From: Symbiodinium microadriaticum
Taxonomy: Eukaryota; Sar; Dinophyceae; Suessiales; Symbiodiniaceae
DNA length: 64,000 bases
Reading direction: 5' to 3'
NCBI GenBank assembly: GCA_001939145.1
Contig: LSRX01000309.1
Coordinates: 2,109 to 66,108 of the forward strand
Position 1 is the stretch's first letter. Each line of letters opens with the position of its first letter. Below the pieces are notes generated by a model. The model searched no databases. It saw nothing but the letters and a program-made list of their open reading frames with translations, and was not told where the DNA came from. Both the position numbers and the translations under genes were made by a program. Shown here one piece after another: positions 24,052 through 38,000 of the stretch.

Positions 24052-27000
24052 GAGCTCGAGTGGGTCTGGTGGAGGAGCTGAAGCCACTGTACAAGGCGAG
24101 AGGTGTGCGTTCATCAATCAGGTGTACCTAGACCCTGACGTGTAGTAAAAGTGTTCTTGGGTTGGTTTCTGGTTCGAGGATCCTTACCATAGAGTTAGGC
24201 TATCCAAACAAGTATTACAAACTCTAGGGGTCCAAGTAGGGGGGGGGTTATCTCCAACTCAAGAGGGTACATATATAGTTCCGACACCCCTTTTCAGGGG
24301 CCCGAGCCCCAACAGCCTTGAGGGCGGAGCGCAGTCTTTGTCCCCCCCATGTTCTTAAAAACTGTGGGTGGGCTGCGCTGAAGCCTTTCGCAACCGATCG
24401 CGGCCTAACCCTCAAGCCCTAAACCTTAAGCCTTCAACCATAAGCCCTGAACCTTAACCTTCAACCATAAACCCTAACCCTAAGGGCCCTAACCCCTATA
24501 GTATAAACCCTAACCCAGAGGGTCCGGGTACCCAAATAGTAAGTGCTTAGGTCCCAAAATCCATACTCTGAATGGGTTTTGGACCTTGAAACCCTGCTAT
24601 TTGGGTACTTGGAGCCCCAAACCCTGGATCAACTGCTGGTGTCCTTGATGCAAGCCGAAGCCAGGGCAGCATATGCTGGGCAGCTGATATAAACAGTCTC
24701 AATGCATTCGGGCTCCCCTGCAACATTGTCGACGCTGGCTACTTTTTGGGGCAAGCCCCGGTCGCTGGCCCACAGGAGCTTGACCCGCTCCTCACTGGCC
24801 CAACGGAACTTGGGCAGTAGTGGGACTCGTTTTGGAGCTCTGGCACCTTCTCATGGATGTGGCAAAAACAACACGGGTATGACGAGAACAGCGGCTGCGC
24901 ACTCGCGGGGACGCATGCTTTTGGCTAAACCTTCAGCCATAAACCATGAACCCTAAGCCTTAACCCCTAAACCCTAAACCGTTAGATGTGGGGCAAAACC
25001 TTAAGCCATAAACCCTGAAGCCTTAGCCTTAACTCCTAAACTCTAAGTCGTTAGATATGGGCCATAAACCTTAAGCCATAAACCCCTAAACCCTATAAGC
25101 CTAAACCCCTACGCCCTAAGCCGTTAGATATGGACCATATAAACCTTGAGATTTAAACCCTAAGCCCTATAAGCCTTGCCTCCGAAACCATCCGACACCC
25201 TAAACCGCGAGATATGGAGATAAACCTTAAACCATAAGCCCCTAAAGCCCTAACCCCTAAGCCGTTAGATGTGAGCGTTTCGGGGTACCCGATATAAGTC
25301 CTGCATAAGCTTAAGGACCCTAAACGATGGGAATTAGATGGTACAGTGCTTATTTTGGGTAATGCAGGATATCATCAACTGTAGTTACCTGGACCCCCAA
25401 AGTATGTAGAATAATAGCCGATTTAGAGGTTTTGGGCCATCATTTTGCCTACTTTTAGGGGGTTTAGGTAGGGTTTAGGGTTCAGGGAATATCCTTTTGG
25501 GGGTCCTTACTATAACTATAGTAGAATATTGTTACCCAAAACCCTGCTCTAATTATTAAGGCCGCCAACGTTCGACCCCTGATGAGCAAACCCCTCTTCT
25601 TAAGGGGTCTTGAGCAAGGGCCTTCAGTAACAGTTGTTGGTAGAGTCAACGGCATGGAAAGGACATTCAAGCGTTTACATGCGAAGGCCGGTAGTTTATT
25701 GAACAGCATTGCCAAAGACTGCAGAGTACCTATCACAGTTGTTTGTAGCACAGGCATGTATGCCATTAGCAGAGGCAAATTGGGGCTGGGGTTGAGAGTC
25801 GAGTATACAGGGTTTACGGCATCTAGTTTAAATATGGCTTGGGGTCCGGTGTGTGTGCAGGGCCATATCTAGGACATTTTCAGGTGGGTAGTTACCGTTA
25901 TAGGAGCCTTATTGAAGGTCTATATACCCTATAGAAGCCTCATAGAAGCCCTATATACCCTAAACTCCCCACCTGTAGTTTCCTTTAACCATAGAGCACA
26001 CTGGGCTCATTTCCGCCCATTGACTGACCGCGTGACACACCAGCATGTCGAAGTAAGCTAGACAAGTGAAATATGAAAGTAGTGATTGGGGCTATACGAT
26101 TACTGTCGTCATACTATGGGTGTAGGGTTTAGGGTTTGGGGTTTAGGGTTTGGGGTTCAGTGTTTAGGGTTTAGGGTTTCGGGGGATGTCTTGCAGTTCC
26201 TTTTGCCAGGTGCAATGGCTTGATGCGAACGACTGCAGCAAAGGCGGTGTCCTTCGGCTCTGGGTTTACAGTGCTTGTCGCTTCAACACAGATAGGGGTT
26301 TCCGAAACTAGGGGACCCTAATACAGTACTCTTGATAGTAGGATCCTTATTATCAGGACCCTAAAATACGGTACCCCCATTTTTCGGAAAGTCTCCGATG
26401 AATCCCGAACACTTTGGTTGGGGGCCTTCCCTAGACACTAACTGCCCAACTTCCCCGAACCCCTAAGCCCTAAACCTGGAGTCGAGCTTGCATGGACCCG
26501 AACGAAAGAGAGCAAAAGCCCGCCTCTCAATGCCCAACACCCTTGAACCCTTAAGCCCCAATCCCTCCGCAGTTTCATTCTTACCTAAACAGGTCTAAAC
26601 TCTAACCCTATATCCTAAGCCCTAAACTCTAAACCCTACAACATGAATTGCTTCTCGGACACACTTCCGGTGACTGGAGGTTTCAACTAGAGACTCCCCT
26701 CCGGCGCAGGTTTCGACTACCTCTATCTGACAAAGGCAGACTACGAGAAGCTCCCTCCAGGAACCGTGGAGGCCATGATCTCCCGGGGGTCATGACCTCC
26801 GGGGGTTTAGGGTTTTAGGGTTTAGGGCTTTAGGGTTTAAGGTTTCGGGCTTTAGGGTTCTGGGGTTTAGGGTTTAAATTTCAGGTCCCGGCTTGGTGGG
26901 TTTAGGAAGTTTAGGATACTCAGGGTTGTTGGGTTCTGGGGTTCAGGGAAGTGTTGAGTTCGGGTGGTTTCTCGACAGGGGTTCTGTAGGGTCGATGTGT

Positions 27001-30000
27001 GGTCGCCGCTGGCATCTGATAAATCTCCACATCGTCTGCGCGAATTCTCTGAACCCGCTGCAAGAGCCCAGCCCTGCGCTACCTCGGAACCCAGTTGCAT
27101 CTATCCTGAGTTGCTGATCCTTAAACCTTAAAGACTCTTTGTAGCACCCATTACCAAAAACCATCCACCGCTAAACCCTAAACGCTAAACCTGCTAGGAA
27201 GACAAGGAGCCCCTCCAAAGCCGGTAAATACAGCCGATACAGCACTGCAAAGATTTTGCCAAACCAAACCGCCATCACTATACCGACGCCCAATAGTTAC
27301 CTAGTTTCAGCAAAGCTAGAGTTTAGGGTTTAGAGTTTAGGGTTTAGGGTACCTTCAGAAAGTAGGTTCACTGGGGTCCAGGTAGCCATCACTGAGCTTC
27401 TACCCTAAATCTTAAGCCCTAAACCCCTGAAACCCCAAACCCTAAACCCTAAACCCCTAAACCCCTAAACACCCTAAACCCTAAACCCCTAAACACCCTA
27501 ACCCTAAACCCTAAACCCCCCCCTAAACACCCAAACCCTAAACCCTACTAAACCCTAAACCCTAAACCCCTAAACACCCTAACCCTAAACCCTAAACCCC
27601 AGACCCCAAGCAGCCTAAACCCTAAACCTCTCGCAGGCACACAAGGTCTCGCAGGGCGGCGAGGAGCGATACGTGCTGGATGCCATCATTGGCGAGGGCC
27701 AGAAGAGCACACAGCAACTGAGCTGCACAGTGTAAGGTTTAGGGTTAGGGTTTAGGGGTTTAGGTGTTTAGGGTTTACATCGGGTTTAGGGGTTTAGTGG
27801 CTGTATCGTGTTTTTCGCATTTCAGCTATCGGGTTTGGGATGTCGGTATGAGGTTTAGGCCTTAAGGCGTTAAGGGTCAGGGTTGGGACTTTATCAGGGT
27901 TTCATGTTTGTTGATGTACTGCTGATGATATAAATCCTGCATAACCTTAAGGACCCTAAACTATGGGAATTATGGTATAGTGCTTATTATGGGTAATGCA
28001 GGATTTATATCATCAACCGTAGGAGCTTGATGAGGCTTTGGCATGCAGCTCGGCTTAGAACGCACGCAGGAACTAGGGAACAAGGTGACGCGCCGAAGTT
28101 TGGGGCTTGGTTTAGGGTTCAGTGTTTAGGGTTGAGGGTTGAGGGAATGCCTGCAACTTTCAATTACAAGCGTTGGGCCATTCTTTTACTTACTTTTGCA
28201 AACTGTCACCTGAGGGGCGGCATCGGCGTGGAGAATTTGCAGGGAAGCGGTCTCATCGCTGGCGAAACCAGCCGGGCATACCAGGAGAGCTTGTGTGACT
28301 TGATGCTGATTTTATTCGGAGTGTGGTTTTGAGCTTTGGGGATGTAGGGAGTTCAGGATTTACAGTTTCAGGCTGTTGTTAGGATTTCGGAAGCTTGCTT
28401 TTTGCGGTTCATGAGGCTTCCCATGCTGTGACGTGAGAAGAACTTTCGAGTGTCGAGTATATATTGCCGTGGTGTTGAGGGAGCTCTAGATCTGACCTTA
28501 CGCCCGCATTGTCAAAACGGTTCAGGGTTTAGGGTTTAGGGTTTATAAGCTTGAGTGTGTGAGACTGGGACATATCAATTTGCGGCTTTGGGCCATGCAG
28601 GAAAGTACTGCTGCCCCTTGACCCTATCTGTAGTCTCCAGTGCAGTTCTCTGTTTTAATTTTGGTTTACCCATTTCTACAGTACCAAGGCAACCCAAAAG
28701 CGGAAGTACAAGGGAGGCTATAGGTGGCGGTACTTCCAGTAACCCACATCTTGCCCCAAGAGTCCCACGTATCTCCTTGGCCTGGTCCGGGAATTCCTGA
28801 CGAGAGAGCTGGGGACTTTTTGGATGTCTCAGAACCCGAGATTGAAGGGTCCAAAACGTCTACATTGCCTCCTTTGGATAAGCCCTGAACCCCAATACCC
28901 TAACATAGGGGTAGGATCATCATGCATATCATATCTAATCAGAATTTAATGATGATTTGTCCCTCCACCACCCCCACCGTCCGTCCCCTCCAGGGGCGCG
29001 GTCCGGTGCGGTGCGGTAACAGGTTGGCACGGTACTGTGACTACAGGAAAGTATTGGTGACACGTCCATAATTGGCCCCCTTAACCCTAAACCCTAAACC
29101 CCTGTAATTTATAAACCCTCAACCTCCAACCATCAAACCCCTGCACCCGACAACTTCCAGAGTAGCAAGGGATCGAAACTCTCTAGCCCCCAGCTCCACA
29201 ATTCCAAACCCTAAACCCCCAAACCCCTAAACCCCTAAACCCCTAAACCCTAAACCCCAAAATCCCTAAGCCCAAAACCCTACAATCCCAAACCCTAAAC
29301 CCCTAAATCCTGAACCCCCAAAAGCCGGATAGCCTCGAAACCTTGTATCCCCAATCTCAATTCCTTGAAGCCATAAACCTTAAGTTTAAATCCACATAAC
29401 CAAAAGGGTCCATGTACTCAACCAGTATATACTTAGGCTTCAATTCTCATTGCATAAGGAGTATATACCATTTGGGTACACGGACCTTTAGGGTAATACA
29501 GATCCTAAACCAGTAGGATCCTTATCACGCAGACTCCAAAAAAACTGTGCTACTTTGTCGGAAAAGTCCCGAGGAGGACTTTTATCCGTCGCAGCCTTAA
29601 AGCGCTGAAGCGCAGCCAAAACCCTAAACCCGAAACCCCTAAACCCTCAACCCGAAACCCTAAACCCTAAACCCGCGCAGGAGACCTTTACCCTCTCCTA
29701 CATCACGGGGCGTTCCGTGGGTATCGGTGCCTACCTGAACCTGGACTGTCATGAGAATAACTTTAGGGTTTTGGGTTTTGGGTTTAGGGTTTAGGGCATA
29801 GGAGAATAACTCTTTCTTGCTTTGCTCTTGATTTGTGTAACTACTGTAGAAGCCTGATCCCTTGCTGCTTTGATCAAAATGCAATCATATACCGTATACC
29901 CATGGTATAACTCGAAAACCTCTTCAGCCTACTCTGATTGTCTAGGCCCGTGACTAAGTTCTGCTAATGGCCGTCGAGGCGAGCAGGTCTTTAGGGTTTA

Positions 30001-32012
30001 GAGGGCGTAGGCTTATAGGGTGTTAGGGGTACCCCGAGGCAAAGACCTATTCCGAAAAGCCGTACATAGCTTGCTTTTGGGGGTTGAAAGCCTTCACATC
30101 CTTGAACTACGAGGGGGGGTCCTTACGGAAGTATGGTTTATGTTAGGCATTTTGGCGAGGACATGAAAAGGTCCTCAGGAAGGAACTTGATGAGTGTACG
30201 TTGTTTCTGTGCTATTTCTGGAGGATGCTGGTAACAAAACTCCACATCATGTGTGGCTTTAAACAAAGCCCTAAATCTGGGTTGCGTGGTGCCTCACAAT
30301 TCAGCCTAAACCCTAAACCCTTTACCCTCAACCCTGAGCCCTAAAACCTTAACCCTAAACCCCAAACCCTAAACCCCAAACCCCAAACCCCAAACCCTAA
30401 ACCCCCCAAACCCTAAACTCTAAACCCCAAACGCTAAAACCCCCAAACCCTCAGCCCTACGCGCTAAACCCAGGAACCGCCTGGGTCAGCGGAACATTCA
30501 GATGGCCGGGGACTCGGTCTCACTCTTCTTTCCGTAAAGCCTCTGAGGGAACCCACAAAAGGAAGCCTCTAGGGGGCACCAGGTCTTATAGGGTTTATAG
30601 GGGTTTAGGCTTTAGCGTTTAGGGTTTAGGGTTTGTAGGGTTTGGGGTTCAGGGTTTAGGCGTTGCAGGGTTCGGGGTTTAGGGTATGTAGGGTTTGGGG
30701 TTCAGGGTTTAGTGTTCAGGGTTTAGGGTTCAGGCTTTTTGGTTTAGGGTTCAGGGTTCAGGCTTTACGGTTCAGGGTTTATGAGGGTTTGGGGTTTAGG
30801 GTGCAGTGCTTAGGGTTTAGGGCTCAGGGTTTAGGGTTTAGGGTTCAGGGGTCTTAACCCACAAAATGCTGGGACAACTGCTGTTGTTATGGCCATCACC
30901 ATCATCACTAGGATTGTTCTTGTTTCGTCTTCTCAAGCAATTGCATGTATTCGTACACAAACCTTACATGCCCCGATACCTCCTATAGGCTTTAGGAGTT
31001 ATTGTGCTAGGGTCCTTTGCTTTTAGGACACAGTGTTCTGAAATTTGTTCTGTAAACCCTAAACCCCTAAACCCTAACCCCTAAACCCTAAACCCTAAAC
31101 CCTAAACCGAAGCAGGAACTGTGCTCGGTATGCCTGGTCTTCTCCGATGCCTCCGCCCTGCACGGACCCTAAAGAAGCGTAGAAGCGATTTCCGCACAAG
31201 ACATAGAATAGAACCCTACCTAAGCCCTAAACCCCTAAACCCTAAACTGCTAAGAGATGAGGTCAGCAGTCCCATGATCCTCACGGGCTACGCGGCCTTG
31301 AACAAGCTCTTGGGCAAGAACGTCTACTCCTCTCAGGAGACACGATGCATGAGGGCGGCCTAGATCCCCACCCCCTCCCTTTCCCCGAATGCAAAATGCT
31401 GTGTTGTTTTTGACCTTGAATCATTCCAAAACCCTAAACCCTAAACCGTAAAACCCTAACCCCCCGAATTCAAGGCTGTGTTGTTCAGGTGGCTTGATTG
31501 CATTGGTCCCTGGATCCTGAAGCCTGCAAACCGTGTTGGGCTTGGTGCTCCGGAATCTTCAAGGCAGAGCCAAGCTCTCCACTTAAACCGCAAATACATA
31601 CTGTTGATGATATAAATCCTGCATTACATGAAGGACCCTAGCCTATGGGAATTATGGTATATTCCTTATTATGGGTAATGCAGGATGTATATCATCAACC
31701 GAGGCTCTCGACTTAAACCGTAGATACAAAGTGAAGATTCGTCAGCTTAACGCCCCTCTAACCCTAAAGCTGAACCCTAATCCCTCCACAGCCTAAGCCC
31801 TAAACCCCTATAGACCCCGAAAGCTCTAACCGCCCTCTATAAACCGAAGAATCCTACACCCTAGAAATCTAAACCGCCCGAGGCCTGGTCCGTAAACCCT
31901 AAACCCTGAGCCCTAAACCCTAAACCATAAACCCTAAACCCAACCCGAAAGCCTCGGCCAGGACCAGCTGGGAGGACCCCAGATCATGGTTCCCAACGGC
32001 GTCACGCATCAG
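24052..32012 (+). CDS. ACC carboxyltransferase exons, segment 1
   Basis: Exons: 24052-24102 (GARVGLVEELKPLYKAR, GT donor), about 26487-26518 (CMDPNEREQK, weak, donor unresolved), 26710-26771 (starts FDYLYLTKADYEKLPPG, GC), 27637-27701 (ERYVLDAIIGEGQ, GA), 28215-28284 (starts GGIGVENLQGSGLIAG, GA), 29681-29736 (ETFTLSYITGRSVGIGAYL, GA), 30474-30510 (NRLGQRNIQMAG, GA), 31262-31336 (PMILTGYAALNKLLGKNVY, GA), 31962-32012 (DQLGGPQIMVPNGVTHQ, GC or GT). Phases match at nearly every join. At 29737 the intron begins GAACC and the next exon also begins GAACC. The start of 31262 is ambiguous by a few residues. At 27637 an alternative GT donor at 27731 would add 10 residues unlike any ACC and is rejected. 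Confidence 0.88.
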
Positions 32013-35000
32013 GCCGGTGCAGGGTGGGAGGCCTTTTTGGTATTTTTTGGGGGCCGAATGGTTGAGGTGTTAGGGTTTGGGTGGAGGGGGCTTGGATTGA
32101 GTCGAGGGTTGAGGGGTTAGGGCTTATAAGTTTTGATTTGGGGCTGTCAGCCGCTGAACGGCTGAAAGTTGATAGTGAAAGTAGGGCGCCCAGTTACTTA
32201 CGTCGTTGGTTATTCTTCCTTCTATCCCGAAACCTAAACCTTAAACCCTAAACCCTACGCATAATCCAGTTCTCGGCAAGCAAAGCTGGTCACTCCCCGA
32301 TGCTCAAAGCAGAAGCCCATTGTAGCCCTCAAGCGCCGCGAGATAGAGCCATGGTTTCTGTCCTAGCTACAGCCCTGAGCCTGGCTGGGTGGGTGTCGCA
32401 TGTCGCCGCCCACGCAGAGTTTTCCGGGCAGACTGCTCCATCGCTCCGCGGCCAGGCGACGGTAGTGGATGCTCCCAGTGCTCCGGTCTTCTTGGACAGT
32501 GCGATTTTCGAGCGCTTGGAGCACTTCAAGGATGTCGGCGTCCCTGCAACGCTACAGGACCAGATCGGGCGCGCGACGATTGCAGACGGCACTTGCCGCT
32601 CCGTTGTGGCACCGGGGTCTGGTCCTTTTCCCTTGGATGGCTATGCTTCTTAGGGGCTGAGCAGGCAACCTTTGACCTTTTTGGCTTATATAAACCTATT
32701 ATAACTCAAAAGGTTAACCTTTGTTGGGCTAGGGTGCTCAGCCCCTCAGGCTTTCTGGCACCACAACCCGGAACGAGTCGATGTAGTCTTGAAGGCGCTG
32801 GCCCAACTGCCCTCCACATCGCAGCCCTCGAAGTTTGTGATTGCGGCAAAGAAGCAGCTGCCAAGTGCCTGCTTCTATGGGAACCAAACCAACAAGCTGG
32901 ACCTCTACCGGCCGGAAGACTTGGCCAAGGCGCTTTACAACTGGCACCGGGCCATTTGCGACCGCGACTGGGAGGACCCAGCTGAGCAGCCCCAGCAGCA
33001 GGCTCTCACTACTGGCTTCATCTGCATCTGGGCTCTTGTTAAAGGATTTCATTTAAGTTACCACAATAAGGAAGCCATATTATTCAGGATGGTCCCTATT
33101 ACCCTAAGGGTCCATGTACCCAAATAACAGTAGATACTTTGGCCCCAAAGTACCCAAATAGGGATAACTTGAAGGCCAAAGTATCTACTGTTTGGGCACA
33201 TGGACCCTTAGGGTTCTGGCAACTTGAATCAAATCCCCGTAAAACAAGAACCCAGGCATGGCTTCCTGCGACACCGCGAAGATGGAGCTCCCTGCTGCAG
33301 CCGTGGATGCCTTCTCAGCCAGCATGGCGGCAGCGCAAGCAGCGGCCAGGCAGATCACTTAAAGGACCCATGAATGGGACCTGGCAAGACTGATGAGAGT
33401 AGAGAGAAAAAGTGTCATAACGAATTTAATCAGGCATAAGTGTAGCTGCCGTAAGTATAGCCCTACTGACTTTGTCTCCAGATCCGTCAAGCAGTAATCC
33501 TAAATTGAGTGGTTTCACCCCGTCGGCCGCTGTTGAATGGTTACTCGTACCCTTCTCCTTTTCTAGAGCGAGAGCCAGACACGTAGACTTTTCCGTCGGG
33601 TGGCCCGGCTTTATTTGGGCGGATTCTTGGACATCCCAACTTTCTGCTTCGAGTTTCTGGCGTTGTTCGGTCCCCAAACAAAGGTAACGAAGAGCATGTG
33701 TGCTGCCATGCCTTGGACCTCGAAGGGGCCGGTAACACCGCTGGATGGCCTTAAGTCCTATGAGGAGATTGCCAAAGCAACTGAACCATGGCGTCAAGTG
33801 TGTGGTTGTACAGCATGATTTTTGGCTTGACCGGTCTCACATCCTGATGAGGATCCTAAGACAGGTCGTATTTTTCGCGCTAGATACGAAGCTGTTGAAC
33901 TTCAACATGTGACAGAAACATTGTATGTGATGCACACACACTGGCGGCACATATCTAGCACCCGGCTCGTTAGCAAGATAGGGCTGCTTTCCAGGCTGTC
34001 ACAGGAGATGTCTTTCAAGCATCCCAGCCATGGAAGCTGCCTAATATAGGGGCCTTAATGATTAGATTAGGGCTTTTCCTTTATACTATACTTATAGCAA
34101 GGAACCCTAAGGAATAACATTGGTAGTTATTCAGGCTTCTATATTACAGCTGTGACAGCGTCGGGTTTGTGGTGTGCTTGGCACCATAACCTGCACTGCA
34201 ACACCAACTGTAATTCGCGCGAACCTCCGTGAGAATCACAGGTGATGCTGACAGCAAAAGGAAGTGCCCACAGCCGACACGAGTTTCTTCTGTAGATCTA
34301 CCTAAGCCCCACATGTGGTCATAACTATCAGTTGATGTGGTTTACCCTATAAACCCTAAACCGTACCCTGTACCTCCTAAACGCCAGACCTCTGCCTCCC
34401 CCTAATTTTTGAATTGGCTTCCCCTGTAATCCATAACCCTGGTCCCTCTCTCCAACACCCTCTACAACCCTGGTCCCTCTCTCCAACACCCTCTAAAACC
34501 CTGGTCCCTCTCTCCAACACCCTCTAAAGCCGGCACCTAAACCTTATACCCAAAACACTCCAAAACCCTAAACCCTAAACCTCACACCCGAGACACCCAA
34601 AAAACTCCAAAGCAGGTACGTGAAGCCCAAATATCAGAGCTCTAGCCTGAAGTATAGTTGTGGGAATCCACGAGAGCGCCTACGGTTCAGCGACGGTTTA
34701 GGGTTTAGGGTTTAGGGTTGTTTGGGTCTCTATGGGACGCAGGATTTCAGCAACCATAGTATATGATCCACCCCAGCTCTTCTCTACTAGTAAAGGGGCT
34801 ACCCCGCTTTTCGGGTGCCTGGTTTTATGGTTAAAAGGATCTGCTATGACCCACTAGGTACTATGGCTTGAGGAGTTGTTTTACTTTGGCCAGTAGGCTT
34901 CAAGCTCTCTACTACTGATGATATAAATCCTGCATTACATGAAGGACCCTAAACTATAGGAATTGTGGTATATTCCGTATTATGGGTAATGCAGGATTTA

Positions 35001-38000
35001 TATCATCCACCGTAGGTCAAGGAAGGCTCCTCTGCTCTGCACGAGGAAACTCCTCGGCCCGAAACCCTGGCTGGGGCATCTTTTTTTTCTGACAGCCTGA
35101 AGCCTAAAACCCTAAACCCCCTAAGCCCTAAACCCTAAAATCCCAAACCCCCTAAACCCTGGTCGGGCATCTTTTTTTCTCCGACGGAATGCAACTCATC
35201 AGGAGGCTTTAGACTAGAAGCCTTCTTAGCTTTGAGGCAAACACCCTTACCGTCAAAGGACTCATATTTTAAGGCTTTTGGGCCCAAAGACCTTATTACA
35301 TAAGGCTTTTGGGGCTATTTTGATGCCAAGGCTAAGCTTTCTGATGTCTTGGGTGACTAGAGCCGAAATCCCTAACCGCCCATAAACTCCCTGAGCCCCA
35401 AACCGCCCTAACCCTAAGGCTCAAAATAGCCCCAAAAGCCTTCTGTTGTATGGTATTTTGGGCCCAAAGGCCTCAAAATGCGAGTCTTTACCTAAACCCT
35501 AAAACCCTGAAGCCCTAAACCCTAAAACCCTAAACCCCAGAGCCCTAAAACCCTAAACCCTAAAACCCTAAACCCTTACTTACAGTAACTCCTACCACCT
35601 CTTAGCCTTCAGCCCTTCGAGCCTTCTTTCCAGCGGGCTACTTAGGGCTGCCTGGCCCAGGTTTCCTTTTGCAACGTTAGGGTTTAGGGGTTAGGGCTTT
35701 AGGGGTTTAGGGGTTAGGGTTTAGAGCTTTAGGATTTTAGGGTTTGATGGCTTAGGGGTTAGGGTTTAGAGTTTTAGAGTTTTAGGGGTTAGGGTTTAGA
35801 GTTTTAGGGCTTTAGGGTTTAGGGTGTTAGGGTTTAGGGTTTTAGGGTTTAGGGTTTTAGGGTTTTGGGGTTTAGGTGTTTAGGGTTTTGGGGTTTAGGG
35901 TTTCGAGTTTAGGGTTCAGGGTTCAGAGTTTTTCGGGTCCCAGGAAGTTCAGAAACTCCCGATGAAGTCGTTGCTTGTTGGGTATCCAGGTCGTGCGAGA
36001 CGACCAGGAGGCCTGGGGTTGAAGGTTCATGCTTTTAGTTCAAGGCTTATGTATAGGGTTTAGGGTTTGGGGGTTAGGGCTTAAGGGTTAAAGGTTTTAG
36101 AGTTTTGGGTTTTCGGTTGTTGATTCAGGCTCTAGGATTCAGGGTTTAAGGGATTTTGGCTTATGACTCATGGCTGGGAGGGTCGGGTCTGCAGCATAGG
36201 GTTGATGGCTGAGGTTAAGGGTTTAGGCTTTGGGTTTAGGGTTAGTGACTTGGGGTTTAGGATTCCGGCTGCTGGAATCTTAGTGGTTACAGAGCTTGTG
36301 AGAGGTTCGGGCATGGGCTGGTAGAACTTTCGATTCAAGGGCCAAGGTTAAAGGGGTTTAGGGTTTAGGGGTGTAGGGTTTAGAGCTGAGGGTTTTGTAG
36401 GAGCGGCTTGGGCCTTGAAAGACCAGCCAGCAAAGGCAGCTTACACCCCAACTAAAATCGAATCACTGGCTGAAAAGAAGCCGGAAGACTCAGACTAGAA
36501 CTAGGCGGCTGTAGGGGCTTATGACATGAGCAGGACATGTTTGCACACAGAGACCATGTAGACTCATGTCGAGACTTGGGCCTGGCTGAAGCCGGAACCT
36601 TCAACCCCCCATGATCCTGAACCGTTTGGGGTTTAGGATGTAGGATTTTGGGTTTAGGGTTGAGGGTTTAGGATGTAGGATTTAGGGTTTAGAGTTTAGG
36701 ATTTAGGGTTTAGGGAGCTTTAGTTCGTGGTTCGGACGTTCGCTCTTCACCAGAACCTTATCCGTTTGTAAGAAAAACCCTCAGCGGCTGTGCAATTGAA
36801 CACCCAACCCTGAAAGGGCATGGGCGCCATCCTCGATTGGCTCTCCTATGTGCCCAAGGTGGGGAGAAGTAGAAACGGGGCTGGAATGATGACTTTTTTC
36901 TCATATCTGTATGTTGGGGATCGTATACATATTTATATGGCATGATTCTGACAGCTGACGCTGGGCTTTCGGGTGTAAGTTCGGGGTTTAAGGTGTCAAG
37001 GCTTTGGGCTTACGACTTCAAGCTTTGAATTTTAGGATGTTTGTGATTGTAGGGTTTAAAACTCTGTTATGCCGATGTTCATGGTTTGTGGTTCGTGTTG
37101 TTGAGCTTGGAGTTCGACATTGCGGTCAACTGTGAAGGCAGAATTCGGGTGGTGTTCATAAAGGTTTGGGGGTCATCAGTGTGGCAGGAAGTGCAACTGG
37201 CATCAGCTGGGAATATACGGCAACAGCTTCGTGATACAGGATTGTGTACTGGCTTTAGGGCTTGGTTGAATCGGGGCCTATGACGCTGTTTGTCTGCAGC
37301 CAAGAGCATTCTCGAAACGGCGAGACCGTAGACCTATAAGCATAGACTCCCAATTGCAATCCTAGATGTCTCCATGTCTTAACCGCAGGATGTTTCGTGC
37401 CTGCCACCGGTTTGCCAGCCGCTCAAAGGGTCCTGCTTGAAGGGTTAAAGTCCGCTGCACCCCCAAGCCCTATAGAACCCTGAACCCTGGCGTTTGCTTC
37501 TATGGTTTTTAGTAGAGGTTCTCGGCCCGCCTGGTCGTTTTCTAATTCGATATTACGGAGGTGTTCGGACCCTGCAAGATAGCAGATTGCTGGAGGTTAT
37601 GGTAAGTAAGTATGTCTCGAACCCGATTTTCCTATTTGCAAAGGACCTTTTGGGATGTAGGGCTATGGAATTTAGAGGGTAAAGCCCAGTCCGAAGTTTT
37701 CTTCGTGTGTGGAGCATGAGTGTCGGAGTCTCAATATATAAGTCTAAGTAGTCACCAAGCAGTCCATGCATTTCTGCCGCGGATTGTGCCACCATAGGTC
37801 CTGAACCCTGAACCAGCTTAACCGTCTTTTTGGGAGCCCCTGCATGGTTGATGATGTAAATCCTGCATTACCCATAGCAAGGAATATACCATCATTCCCA
37901 TAGCTTAGGGTCCTTAAGGTAATGCAGGATTTAAATCATCAACAGTAGTACCCCCCAAACCCTAAACCCCAAAGCCCTACACCCTAAACCCCAAAACCCT

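Larger units (their letters stand above)
35100..35580 (+). repeat. CCCTAAA-rich stretch
   Basis: Degenerate CCCTAAA/CCCTAAAA units flank and separate family E copies 3 and 4. Confidence 0.9.

Noticed and set aside
25582-25872. 96-aa plus-strand frame in an early ACC intron
   Set aside because: Starts with a plausible peptide but matches no ACC segment and runs into TTTAGGG-like sequence and repeat H.
27637-27731. GT donor at 27731 for the ACC exon ending IIGEG
   Set aside because: It would add QKSTQQLSCT, unlike any ACC, and break phase with the next exon; the GA donor at 27702 keeps the domain intact.
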